Shown here one piece after another: positions 54,477 to 64,000 of a stretch of 64,000 nt of DNA (its first letter is position 1; each line of letters starts with the position of its first letter). The stretch covers positions 22,673,501-22,737,500 of the forward strand of contig CM046870.1 in NCBI GenBank assembly GCA_025617745.1. Reading direction: 5' to 3'. The position numbers were made by a program, and so were the translations under genes. The DNA is from Heliocidaris erythrogramma. Lineage: Eukaryota; Echinodermata; Echinoidea; Camarodonta; Echinometridae. A model generated the notes under the pieces. It made no database searches. It saw nothing but the letters and a program-made list of their open reading frames with translations, and was not told the origin of the DNA.

Positions 54477-55835
54477 CTATCATAACAGTCGTTCAGCCTT
54501 TTCATGTTTCTGAACAAGAAGTTCCAGGGCATGATCACGTTCCTTTGCACCTTTATTGTTCTCAAATATTTGAAGGATGCCTCCAATTAAATATACAAGT
54601 TTTTGTCCGATAGGAATAGCATCTTGTTTGTCTACTTGAGTATTGTCTACCTGTGTATTAGTCTGGCATGCTTCATCTACAGTTGTCTGTGTCGATGCAT
54701 CAGACATTTCAATAACGGGATGTACAGTGTATTGTGGTTCTTTCTTTTTAATTATGGGTTTAGAGACCATTTCCTTAGCAACCGATTGTTCTTGTATTAT
54801 GTCTACATGTAAGTTAGAATCATTCTGGGATGAATCTCTTGCTGTAGGTGTGGGCAAAACATGCGATTCCTTTACTACTTTAACGGCCTCAGCATAGGAA
54901 ACATTGTTGTTAACTTTGACATGATTTATCTGCTTGGCCATTTTTATAGTTTGGCAAGCCTCATATGCCGCAGAATGTTTACCACCACACCTACAACAAT
55001 TTAATTCATCTTTTTTAGTGCATTCATTAAACCTGTGTTGCCCCCCACATCTAACACATCTTACTCTTCCTTTACATGCGATGGCCATATGTCCCAACCT
55101 TTGACATTTAAAGCAGCGCAACACCGGAGCAACATATGGTTTTACACTGTAAATCTCTTATCCAATATTGATTTCTGTCGGTAGTGTCTTATTTTTAAAT
55201 GTAAGGCATACAGAGAGAGAATCCTCTAACTTTCCTTGAACTTTTCTCTTAAGCCTCTTTGCAGCTATAGCACGAGGTTTACAGTATTTAATCAACTCTT
55301 CCTCAGAGACATCCAGTGTTACTCCAGAGATGACACCCTTACATTGAGTCTCACTTTTAGGGAACTCTGCTGTAACCACCCATGACCCCAGCTGCGTAGT
55401 TTTCTTAAGCTTTTCTGCGCATGCTGGTGTGAAGCAATGTACTGCAAGACCATTCCGTACTTTAGTTACCTTATTAATTAAATCAGGTGCAATATCATTT
55501 AGAGCCTTAGAAATTATAACAGGATTTGCCGTTGCCAGGTTAATATCCCCACTAGTTATAATAACAATATTAGGAGCGTTTTTGTGTAGTTCGGATGGTC
55601 TTCCATCATTATTGCCTTGATTTGTCTCTAACTCATAAGGACCTACATGGCGTCTTTTCCTATGTTTACTTCTGACATTTGTAAAACCCTCATTGTCAGA
55701 CGACTCTAACTCTTGTGCATCACTTATTAATTGTGAGAAAATGGTACGAGTTTTCCTTTTACGGTCCCTACTATTTTCCATATACTCCATATCCGACATA
55801 TTTGACTCTTCCGAGTCCGTGGCCGTAGGGCCCAT
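54477..55835 (-). pseudogene. LINE ORF1 (RRM-like region plus three zinc knuckles)
   Basis: A frame of about 450 codons starts MGPTATDSEESNMSDMEYME and is open except for one TAA at 55,157-55,155. Order: acidic/basic N-terminus; an RRM-like fold with NGLAVHCFTPACAEKLKK and GVISGVTLDVSEEELI; the PYVAPVLRCFKCQRLGHMAI motif; then knuckles CxxCxxxGHxxxxC, CVRCGGQHRFNEC and CCRCGGKHSAAYEAC. It is an RNA-binding chaperone for retrotransposition in related LINEs. The stop precedes the knuckles and would remove nucleic-acid binding. Confidence 0.88.
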
Positions 55836-55877
55836 ATCTAGCCAGGATTGGCTTCGTGAATGTAAAAAAAAAATGTT

Positions 55878-56091
55878 TTTTTGATCGTACGTATTTTTAC
55901 CAAAAAATCCAAAAAAGATCATAAGAAATTTCCGAGAACTCACCAGTGTTTGTGTGTATCCATGCCTCCTCTTGTCATGCAGATATGCATGACAATGACA
56001 TGACAATGGATACACACAAACACTGGTGAGTTCTCGGAAATTTCTTATGATCTTTTTTGGATTTTTTGGTAAAATTACGTACGATCAAAAA
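55878..56091. repeat. 85-bp arm palindrome at the LINE 5' edge
   Basis: Arms 55,878-55,962 and 56,007-56,091 are complementary with very few mismatches (both contain CACCAGTGTTTGTGTGTATC or its complement), with a 44-nt spacer. Each arm contains the ACACTG|GTGAGT donor-like site also present at 1,259. The left arm merges with the LINE 5' region. Confidence 0.9.
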
Positions 56092-56112
56092 GACATTCTA
56101 ATTCTAAACGTT

Positions 56113-56310
56113 TTCCTAGGAGGAAACCCTGTGGTGAAGGAGCTGTCGGTCGCGGGAGTTCATCAGAAAAGTGTTATTTCAGGGCATTTTCCAGTCCTGC
56201 TAACCCGTGCGCAATTAGATTGCTGGGTAAGAACGCCTGGCTTCGTGATGTAGAAGGCGTATAGCCAATTTTTTTTTTTTTTACATTCACGAAGCCAATC
56301 CTGGCTAGCC
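56113..56310 (+). repeat. Dispersed repeat, second copy of 2,487-2,695
   Basis: CCTAGGAGGAAACCCTGTGG through GTCGGTCGCGGGAGTT, GCGCAATTAGATTG and TTCGTGATGTAGAAGGCGTA in the same order as at 2,487. In both places it follows the donor-like repeat, so together they may be one family. Confidence 0.8.
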
Positions 56311-56393
56311 ATATCCCCCAATACAACAATTTACAAAATATATTAACTACAAAAATAAATACAAACTAGAATTTAATTCGTCATGAGGACGAA

Positions 56394-59300
56394 TTAGGTG
56401 GTCTGTCTTTCAATTTGTACGATCATGATTGTAATCAAGATGATCATAATAATTGGGAAATACTAAACTGAAGATAGGATGTCAAGAATGCCATGAGTGG
56501 AGATGCTTCTTGAGGACATCATAATGATGATGGTGATAATGATAATGATTGGGATAATGGTGATGACCATGACTGCAATGACAGTGACCTTATACCATGC
56601 CAAATATGAAAGAGAAATCACATTTCGTTATGAAGATACGACCATAAGTTGATTTGTACAAAATGGCGCCTAGATGATGTCACGATATCCTGATGACCAT
56701 GAAAAAGATGTGGGAACTTGACCTTATTAGGACCGATGACTGACGAAAATTTGAAGATAATTGAGTAAGCCAATTTTGAGAAATTGTGATATCAAATAGG
56801 ATTAATGATATTGCAGGATAACTTTAATACACTTCAGGAATTCAGATTTTCCATAAGGTTATACATAAACTACTGCACACTACTTTCTAATAGACATAAC
56901 ATGCAAAATAAGGCATTTGATCAAAAATTGGAGACCACACTTATAAAAGTTTATAGTCTCAGCTATAACATACTAAAATCTGGAAGAAAATAGACCCAAA
57001 ACAACTGAGATACAGCTCAGAGAACAATGTCATGTAGATTCATGATTTAAAAAAAAAAGTCATCTTCCATAGACATACAACACGCAAATAGGGAAAATTC
57101 TGACATGGCATCTTTAATTGAAAATTTCACTATAATGACGTCATCAAAATGAAAAATGGTGGTGACCGGTTTTGCAGGAAATTGCCTCAGCTACAACATA
57201 TTAAAATCTGGGCGAAAAACGACCAATAATTACGAATCTAGAGCCAAATTTGTATAAATGTGATGACGTCAAAACATGAAAAATGGAAATTTTGAATTCT
57301 GGCGCCATTTTGATGACGTCATAATGTTTATCAGGGTCAAATGATACATGAAATGACATCCATGATTCATACCCTACCTGATGATGATTGGGGGGGGGGG
57401 GGGGGGGGAGGAGTTGTCAACGGGCTATCTAACGAGCTACAGTGAATTTTGTATAGGCATGTTTTTGCCCATATATGGCCTATAGTGAGGGATCACGCCC
57501 GCGCGTGCTGCAAACTTTGACGGACGATAATTTCCTTATTAATTGTCGTAGAAAGATAGAAAAGGTATCAAATTGCTCAGAATTTTGTGTTCTATGAGAG
57601 CACACAAGAAAAAATGGCGATTTTAGGCTCCGTCATGGTGGAATACGGGAAAACGCGCACGCACCCGTGTACGCGCGCAAATTTTTGAAATGCTCAAAAT
57701 GACCTGAAACGTGTGCAGACTTGATCCTACGTGATTTTGAGCATTTTTAAATTTTGACGCGCGCGTACGCGCACGTCCTGACCTTTAGATGACCTGTGAG
57801 GACGTGACTTGACCCGTCATGTGAACTTCATGTGATGCGAATATAGTTGATTTTTGATGATCGATTATGAAGATATAATCGATCTTGTAAATTTACAAAA
57901 TGGCGTCTTGATGACGTCACGATGACATGATGACCTACAGAGTTTCAAGATTTAGTTTTTAAGTATTGGGCCTAGCAAAAAATAGTGGTTTTGGTGGTTT
58001 TTGGAGAATTAATATGAAATTTCCCATTTTTTCATTTGTCAATGGGAGGAAAATAAGGAAAAATGTGAAGAATCTTTAAATTGGAAGTAAAATGGTCCAA
58101 CATTTCCTCCAAAGTTCAAAAAAAAATTTCGTTGTAGATGAGAAGATGAGATTTTTTTTAATGGACCCACCGGGGATCGAACCTGGGTCACCGGATTGGG
58201 AGGCAGGTGCTTTGACCAATATACCAAAGTATTTCCCATAGAGATTACACGTAAACGAAAAACGGGATTCTCAAATCCCATTTTGTAGTTCAAAATTGGG
58301 CATGATCCCGACATCTGATCAAAAATTGGAGACCACCTTTACAAAAGCTTATAGTCTCAGCTACAACATATTAAGATCTGGGAGGAAATAGACCAGAAAT
58401 AACTGAGCTACTGCTCAAACAACAATGTCATGTAGATTCATGATTCGAAAAAAAGTCATCTTCCATAGACATAACACGCGAATAGGGAAAATTCTGACAT
58501 GGCATTTTTAATTGAAAATTTCACAATAATGACGTCATCAAAATGAAAAATCCTGGAAACTGATCTTGTAGAGAATTGTCTCAGCTATGACATATTAAAA
58601 TCTGGGCGAAAAACGACCAATAATTATGAATCTAGAGCCAAATTGGCATAAAGGTGATGACGTCAAAACACGAAAAATGGAAATTTTGACTTCTGGCGCC
58701 ATTTTGATGACGTCCTAATGTTTATAAGGGTCAAATGATACATGAAATGAAATATATGATTCATACCCTACCTGATGATGACAAAAAAATTGGGGGTTTG
58801 TGGACTATTTAAAGAGCTAGAGTTAATTTTGTAGAGGCATGTTTTTGCACGTTTTTACGTTATTTTCGCCATAGATGCGCGGTCGGATTTTGAATTTTGA
58901 CGCCCCCGTACGACCTTATTATTGATTGAAATTGATTCCAAGTTGATGGAAATGATGAAGAAAAGTGTCAGGATTGCTAATCAATCGAAAAAACAGCGTT
59001 TTAACGTTATTTACGACTTGCGCGCGCGTAAAACGCGCGCGCGGACGCTTACGCAGGGACATTTTTGAAATGCTCAAAATGACCTGAAACGTGTGCAGAC
59101 TTGATCCTCCGTGATTTTGAGCATTTTAAAATTTTGACGCACGCGTACGCGCACGTCCTGACCTCTAGATGACCTGTGATGACATGACTCGATGACCCGT
59201 CAAGTGAAGTTTATGTGATGTGAATTTAGTTGATTTTTGATGATCGATTATGAAGATATAATCGATCTTGTAAATTTACAAAATGGCGTCTTGATGACGT

Positions 59301-59500
59301 CACGATGACCTGATGACCTCCAAAAGCTTAATGGACCATGTCCATGATTGACCTCATACATGACATGAAACTCGATGATATTGACCTGGCCGATTTTGAG
59401 ATTTGGTGGGAACAAGAATTTGCTATAAAAAGAAATAATAAAGAAGAAAAATCTTGACAAAACTAAAAGGAGGTCATGTCATAAATGACAGACCACCTAA
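56394..59500. mobile_element. 3.1-kb TIR element with CRE-like octamers
   Basis: Perfect 14-bp inverted ends TTAGGTGGTCTGTC and GACAGACCACCTAA. Inside is a direct duplication with 1,398-bp offset (units from 56,921 and 58,319). The units share TTGGAGACCACC, GACATGGCAT, GGCGCCATTTTGATGACGTC and CTCAAAATGACCTGAAACGT. There are seven TGACGTCA octamers (57,136; 57,264; 57,314; 57,912; 58,530; 58,658; 59,295). No transposase frame was found; frames up to 91 codons lack signatures. Confidence 0.8.
58162..58231 (-). repeat. tRNA-Gly-like pseudogene or SINE head
   Basis: On the minus strand a B box GGTTCGATCCCC and an anticodon region CCTGCCTCCCAATCC resemble tRNA-Gly(CCC). The 5' acceptor strand does not pair with GGGTCCA, so it is not functional. 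It lies between the two duplicated units of the 56,394-59,500 element. Confidence 0.55.
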
Positions 59501-60180
59501 TAATACTTAACTAGCTGGCTTTCACCGTCCACAAAAACCACCAGTCGACGTTATGTAAACGCAAACCGGCCTCCAAACCACAACCACAACTCGTCCAAAC
59601 AAGAAACACTTCTCAAAAAAAGCCTTATAGAACACAGATCCAAAACTAGCCCTCCGACTCCTAATCTCATCCGACCAGCCGATCCGACCGTCTGGTTGAT
59701 TCTCAGGTGTCGAGTCTGTTCTAGCTCTAGCTCCAAATAGCCAAAAAACGACCTCCAAAAAACAAGGTTTCTCTTCTCTCCTGACCTAGACCGAGTCTCC
59801 AATCATGATTTTCTTACCAAATTCCCTCTCTAATTATACCTTTCTGAACATTCCTTTCCTTCAAAATACAATCATATTCACCTGCCTAAGTTATTCAAAT
59901 CATCCTGCCTGGTGGGATCGTGGCGTCTCGCCACTCTGCTCTTACGTAATCATTAAAAGAATATACAACATTTTCCTGCTATACGATTTACCGCAGGAAA
60001 ATACAAAAAAAGACATACATGTACAATATAGATATATATATTCAGCTGTGCTAGGCACGACGCTACTGATCTTCCATGGGGTCCAAGAAGCATACAAGTA
60101 AATCAATTATATATAGAGAAAGAAGACAGAAAGGGAGAGTAGAGGGGGGGGGGGGATGGGGGGAGAGAGAGAGAGAATGG
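59501..60180. other. Intron with repeat fragment; no gene seen
   Basis: 59,838-60,000 matches the middle of the 38,770-39,215 repeat. A CA/CC-rich stretch at 59,525-59,800 gives minus frames of about 80 codons without domain signature. A G tract lies near 60,146. Confidence 0.6.
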
Positions 60181-60193
60181 GGAGAGTTATTAA

Positions 60194-61042
60194 AGGGGAA
60201 TTAACCTCAAAATGTAAATATGCTTATATTCAAAGATGTAATCTATTCCTTCTTGTTGTCCTGCGTAGTTTTGCATTAAAATATACGAGATGGGTGTAAA
60301 TCAAGATTTTCTCAGCAAAATTTATCGTCTGCTAGCAATACCTGGAGGCTGCCATTTTTTTGATGTGTATATAAAGATATTTTTAATCCGATTGCAAAAT
60401 TGTCTTTCTTCCTGATACAAAATTCCATTTGAGATTTGAAATATTTAACAGATATATACATATATTCTAAAAACGAAAATATGTTTTATATTTCTTTGAA
60501 AATTACTATTTTACTAATTATAAGAAAATTAATTCAAATTTATGGATGATAACTTTCCCGAGCGTCAATAGTGACAAACTATGCATTCACCTGCTTTGAG
60601 ATAATGGACTTCAAGAGTCAGAATGCGCGTTTTATAAATTATGTTCTAATCTGCCAGGCAAGCTCAAGAAATCGATTTCTATTTAGCAAAATGAGAGAAT
60701 TTAAAAAGTAATCTATAAATTTCAAATTTTAGAATATATGTATACACCTGCTATGTATTTTTTGACCATATACGGGGATTTTTTTTTGTAATGAAGAGAA
60801 GTAATTTAGCTCGAGGATTAAAAATACCGGAACGGTTTCCAGTGGTTCATGCACAACTCCATATCACCAAGAAAATGGCAGCCCCCATGTAAAGTGTTAG
60901 CAGATGATACCGTGTGCTAGAATGTCTTGATTTAAACCCTTTTCTGATATTTTAATTCTAAAGTGATACAGGCCAATGATGAAAAATTTATTACACCTTT
61001 TAACATCAGTACTTTTATATTCTAGTGTTAATTCTCCTTTAA
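60194..61042. mobile_element. TTAA-type MITE, copy 2 of 2
   Basis: TTAAAGGGGAATTAACCTC to GTTAATTCTCCTTTAA, collinear with 23,353-24,246 across its whole length with small indels. Confidence 0.88.
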
Positions 61043-61559
61043 CTTTAATAATGATAGAATATATCAGTTTGTAGTACGATGCTGCATGATGACCAAACAG
61101 AAAAATTCATTTAAAAAATGCTGATATGAGTAAAGGTAAACTACATTACCGAATTCTTTACATAACTTCACTGGTGGAACCCTGTCTTGCAACCATATAT
61201 TATTCATGTTAATTTGAACGAGATATGGCGTATTTTGAGGGGCACACATCGTCGTTAATACAAGACAAAAAATACGTTATGCAGCAGTGGAAAGCAAAAA
61301 TGGCAATACTTCTTGGAGGGTATGGAAACAAAAATCGGGCACTTGCTGCAGTACAATCTAAAACTTAAATTGTGAAAATCAACAATGAAAAGGGCACATG
61401 ACTGACAATGTCTTAAACATGCTCAATGTAACATTTATAGTGTAAGATACAGAAATATCATCCTTTCAAATGTTCATTTAACACTTCATTTTTAGAATGT
61501 ATTGTCTTTCATGAGGAGAATGGCACCCTACTGATCATGATGGGGCACTTTTATGTTGC

Positions 61560-62125
61560 CGCACAATCAGTACTCAATAGAGATTTCTATAAAGGAATTG
61601 TACGGTTGTCCTGAGACTTGGCATACTTATGCACATCTTGCTCATTATAGTGGACAGGTATTGGTACAAGAGCTTACTCTGTTTTAAAGTTATGGGAGAT
61701 CAAAATGAGACAAGTATATTCAGGTTCGTAAAAAAGAAAACGTATACAACATCCTGAGAAGACAAACATAGGTCTACTAAAAACTGTCAAAAATACAAGT
61801 TTAGTGCCTCTAAATTTTACTTAGAAAAAAGCATACTCTTTCAGGAAATACCAAAAACTGAAATATGACCGTGCCGACCAAACTGAACACCTTTATTGAG
61901 TTCTAACGGAAAATCACACAAAGTGACCAATTGGTGGTTTTGTGGTGCCTGGGGGTGTTTCATAAAGCTGTTCGTAAAGTTACGCATGACATTACGAACG
62001 ACTGGAACATGTTCTATACTAATCAGATTCTCAATCATTTAGCACAAGAACTGATCACCAGTCGTTCGTAAAGTCGTGCGTAACTTACGAACAGCTTTAT
62101 GAGACACCCCCTGGTCACATATGTC
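61560..62125. mobile_element. Second copy of the 53,713 MITE family (partial)
   Basis: Blocks GTTATGGGAGATCAAAATGA, AAGACAAACATAGGTCTACT and TTTCAGGAAATACCAAAAAC align with 54,100-54,280. The terminal TGGTGGTTTTGTGGTGCCTG is split from GGTCACATATG by the insertion at 61,952-62,112. Confidence 0.85.
61952..62112. mobile_element. 160-bp nested MITE
   Basis: GGGGTGTTTCATAAAGCTG and its complement (AGCTTTATGAGACACCCC) are the ends. Inner arms GTTCGTAAAGTTACGCATGA and ACTTTACGAAC-type words also pair. It interrupts GCCTGGTCACATATG in the surrounding MITE, leaving CTG on both sides as an apparent 3-bp duplication. Confidence 0.88.
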
Positions 62126-62579
62126 CGTGTAACAATGATCTTGATTGGACATCTATTTTGCAATTGATTGCAGTTCTTTGTGTTACGCAGCCTAGGTGAA
62201 AATGCTCTTTAAATCTCATCACACCTCGAAAATTCGGTTATAATTATGTCGTTTTCCGGAAGATTCGTTTAACCGAAGGTTCGTATTGCCGAAAAGAAAT
62301 ATGGGAAATAAGGTTGATTAATTCGAAAATAAATTAGGATTCATAATTCCATACATGAATAGAACACTGTCATGGCTGTACCGTTTTCGGAATTGCAAGC
62401 CTTCGGAATAATGCAACAATGTAATGTACCCTTTTCCATTTTCGGAATTCGTAAGTATGAACCTTCGGACTAACGAGCCGTCTGGAAAACGATTGACCCC
62501 CTCCCCCAAATTTTTTTCTTCTGCTACTTGTCAAAATAAAATGGTGATGCAAGTTATGCAAAATTTAAAGATCTTATAC

Positions 62580-62714
62580 CTCTGGGTCTTTCAGTCTGTG
62601 TATGTCGGGACGGAGATAAAACACCAAACCATTAAGAGATCCCGGGAGAGTGGCACCTCGTACAACAAATACAATGAGCACGACGTGTATAAAAGGAGCA
62701 GTGAAATACGCCAC
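62580..62714 (-). CDS. SLC6 transporter exon: TM5 and following loop
   Basis: The acceptor GCTTTTGCAG precedes VAYFTAPFIHVVLIVFVVRG, then ATLPGSLNGLVFYLRPDIHR and LKDPE. This is the family VVYFTAxFPYVxLxxLLxRGxTLPGAxxGIxFYLxPxxxxLxDP signature spanning TM5 and extracellular loop 3. The donor is GAG|GTATAA at 62,580/62,579. Phase is 0 on both sides, 45 codons. The downstream intron is about 23.9 kb. Confidence 0.96.
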
Positions 62715-62857
62715 CTGCAAAAGCAAGGGTGAATAATTATGAATCTTAGTGCACCTTTTGAAATTAACGTAGTATATACAAAGATATTATTTAATCTATT
62801 TTCATAAAAAATATAGTTAATAATCATAATGAAAGAATGACAACAGTAACGATGGCC

Positions 62858-62858
<1 letters not shown>

Positions 62859-62894
<36 letters not shown>

Positions 62895-62995
62895 CAATAA
62901 CAATGATATTAATATATGATAATAATAATAATAATGATAATAATATCAATAACAATAATTATAACAATAACACAACAATAACAATAATACTTGGT
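62859..62995. repeat. (ATA)n/(AAC)n microsatellite
   Basis: Continuous AAT trinucleotides degrade into AAC/AAT mixtures for about 130 bp in the intron between two SLC6 exons. Confidence 0.95.
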
Positions 62996-63113
62996 TCTTG
63001 TATAGTGCCTCTCACATCCAAGGAATTTCTTCCTACCAGATGCGTTGTTGAATTTACAACATAAGCATGATAAGTGGCTGATTTTGCTTGTCTGACATAA
63101 TACTATATAATAC

Positions 63114-63252
63114 CTTGCCGCTCCATTTTACGCCCTTCCAGACGAAGAAGTAGACGAGTGTCCATGCGAGGAAAAGGGTTAGGGCAAGATGCCAAACAAT
63201 GCCTCCCGTGTCGTGTATCCCGTCTGACTGCGACTGTCGTAACACCTTGTTC
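63114..63252 (-). CDS. SLC6 transporter exon: EL2 end and TM4 (first exon in window)
   Basis: The acceptor TGTTCTTCCAG is followed by a split codon and [20 protein letters not shown], then [20 protein letters not shown] and VKWSGK. It matches the family VLxxSxGIxxxGxxxWxLxLxLxLAWxxVYFxxxKGVKxxGK (end of extracellular loop 2, TM4). The donor is AAG|GTATTA at 63,114/63,113. The acceptor leaves one base of a split codon, so earlier exons (TM1-TM3, with the NxxxR sodium-site region) lie to the right of the window. Confidence 0.96.
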
Positions 63253-63441
63253 CTGGAAGAACAGAAGGAAAGATTTTAAAAAGTAGAAATCTTTTTGAAA
63301 AAAAGCATTTTATCAAGGCAACAAGCTAGAAGTGTATCTCCCCATTGGCGTATATGTGTCCAATTTCGTCACGGGGGGGGGGGGGGGCTAAATAAACTCC
63401 CTGACCGGAGAATCAACATTCAAGTTGTTATAGTACTACTA

Positions 63442-64000
63442 ATGCTCCGGCGACAATTGCTCTGCGGTGATTGTAGAGCAACCACATTCTAATCTTTAAC
63501 CAAGGACTAAACACTATACCTAGCCTTAAAGGCATTGGCTACCTTTGTGAGCAGCTGATTAAAAAAATTCTCAAACCAAGATGAAACATGAGTACATGTA
63601 TTAGTACTAAAAAACCCTGAAAACAACCATTATTTGGAATGAAAAGCTGTAAGTACAACGCAAACCGCGATTTTATAATTTCGCGTCTTCGAGACGTTTT
63701 AATAAGAGACCGTTACTCTCGAGTTCAAAAAATAAGTTGTCTGGCTCCCTCTGCGTTGAGATCGTGTGCATTTTTTTTCGGAGAACATGACGAGACTGTC
63801 AATCTACTCGCATTCAACATGTATTATTCGCACGCTACGAAAATTGCATAAATCGCTATTCAATATAAATTCAAACTCCAAGAACCGACCGTTAAAATGA
63901 TAGATTTTCTTTCCAAACATTGACTTAGATTTTCACTGTTTTAAAATACTTCCCAAAGGTATTATGACTTGAGACTCTCATAGCCATATTTTAAAACTAT
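63442..64000. repeat. Partial MITE and unresolved repeat at window edge
   Basis: 63,442-63,530 repeats the left half of the 36,819 MITE (CTCCGGCGACAATTGCTCTG). The remaining sequence starts CTTAAAGGCATTGGCTACC and looks like another MITE cut by the window end. No exon was recognised here. Confidence 0.55.

Larger units (their letters stand above)
49980..56015 (-). mobile_element. Near full-length LINE with RNase H (I/Nimb-like group)
   Basis: It reads leftward: ORF1 with zinc knuckles (55,835-54,477), then ORF2 with AP endonuclease, RT, RNase H and a C-terminal CCHC-like motif. RNase H places it in the I/R1/LOA-type superfamily; the precise clade is not certain. One stop in ORF1 and three frameshifts in ORF2 show a fairly young dead copy. 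A 665-bp MITE interrupts the start of ORF2. It occupies the 23.9-kb SLC6 intron in sense orientation. Confidence 0.88.

Noticed and set aside
58162..58231. Functional tRNA-Gly
   Set aside because: The 5' acceptor strand does not pair with the 3' strand, and it lies within a repeat element.
61064..61249. Possible extra SLC6 exon (NNIWLQDRVPPVKLC...)
   Set aside because: It has a weak resemblance to the extracellular loop 2 region, but it would sit between exons that already join in phase; no place in the protein.
62859..62995. Coding poly-Asn/Ile frame
   Set aside because: It is an AT-rich trinucleotide microsatellite between two SLC6 exons.

Overview
This is eukaryotic, repeat-dense genomic DNA from an animal, most likely a marine invertebrate deuterostome. 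An echinoderm such as a sea urchin is my best guess, with moderate confidence. The reasons are small phase-consistent exons separated by long AT-rich introns, GT-AG splice signals, and a mobilome typical of such genomes: two DIRS-like tyrosine-recombinase retrotransposons, a Penelope-like element, several LINE clades, tRNA-derived SINEs, foldback elements and many MITEs. There are no operons or bacterial features.

The one well-supported host gene is a solute carrier family 6 (SLC6, Na+/Cl- coupled neurotransmitter or amino-acid symporter) gene on the minus strand. Ten coding exons run from 63,252 down to the stop codon at 19,850 and encode about 415 residues (extracellular loop 2 and TM4 through TM12 and the C-terminus). 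The N-terminal exons lie beyond the right edge. All splice phases agree across the ten exons. One intron is about 23.9 kb and another 8.4 kb; both are packed with transposons. Two oddities stand out: the TM11 exon needs a donor that reads ATAAGT instead of GTAAGT, and the TM7 exon has been tandemly duplicated, the second copy being broken in two and degenerate.

Layout. 1-5.4 kb: dispersed repeats and MITEs. 5.5-6.0 kb: a CpG- and CCAAT-rich patch that could be a bidirectional promoter with short first exons (low confidence). 6.5-8.2 kb: CR1/L2-like LINE 3' ends. 8.9-9.85 kb: Penelope-like element with GIY-YIG domain and a hammerhead-like motif. 10.3-11.5 kb: TIR element. 11.9-14.0 kb: perfect-TSD foldback element. 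14-19.8 kb: MITEs and a decayed L1/Tx1-like LINE. 19.85-22.6 kb: 3' exons of SLC6. 24.25-30.6 kb: nearly complete DIRS element. 31.0-32.1 kb and 37.0-38.65 kb: middle SLC6 exons. 39.35-44.45 kb: a 5.1-kb composite foldback transposon with nested elements. 44.6-49.0 kb: second, decayed DIRS-like element. 50-56 kb: near full-length RNase H-bearing LINE. 56.4-59.5 kb: TIR element with internal duplication and clustered CRE-like octamers. 60-62.1 kb: MITEs. 62.58-63.25 kb: SLC6 exons. Homopolymeric G/C tracts of 11-40 bases recur about every 2-3 kb throughout.
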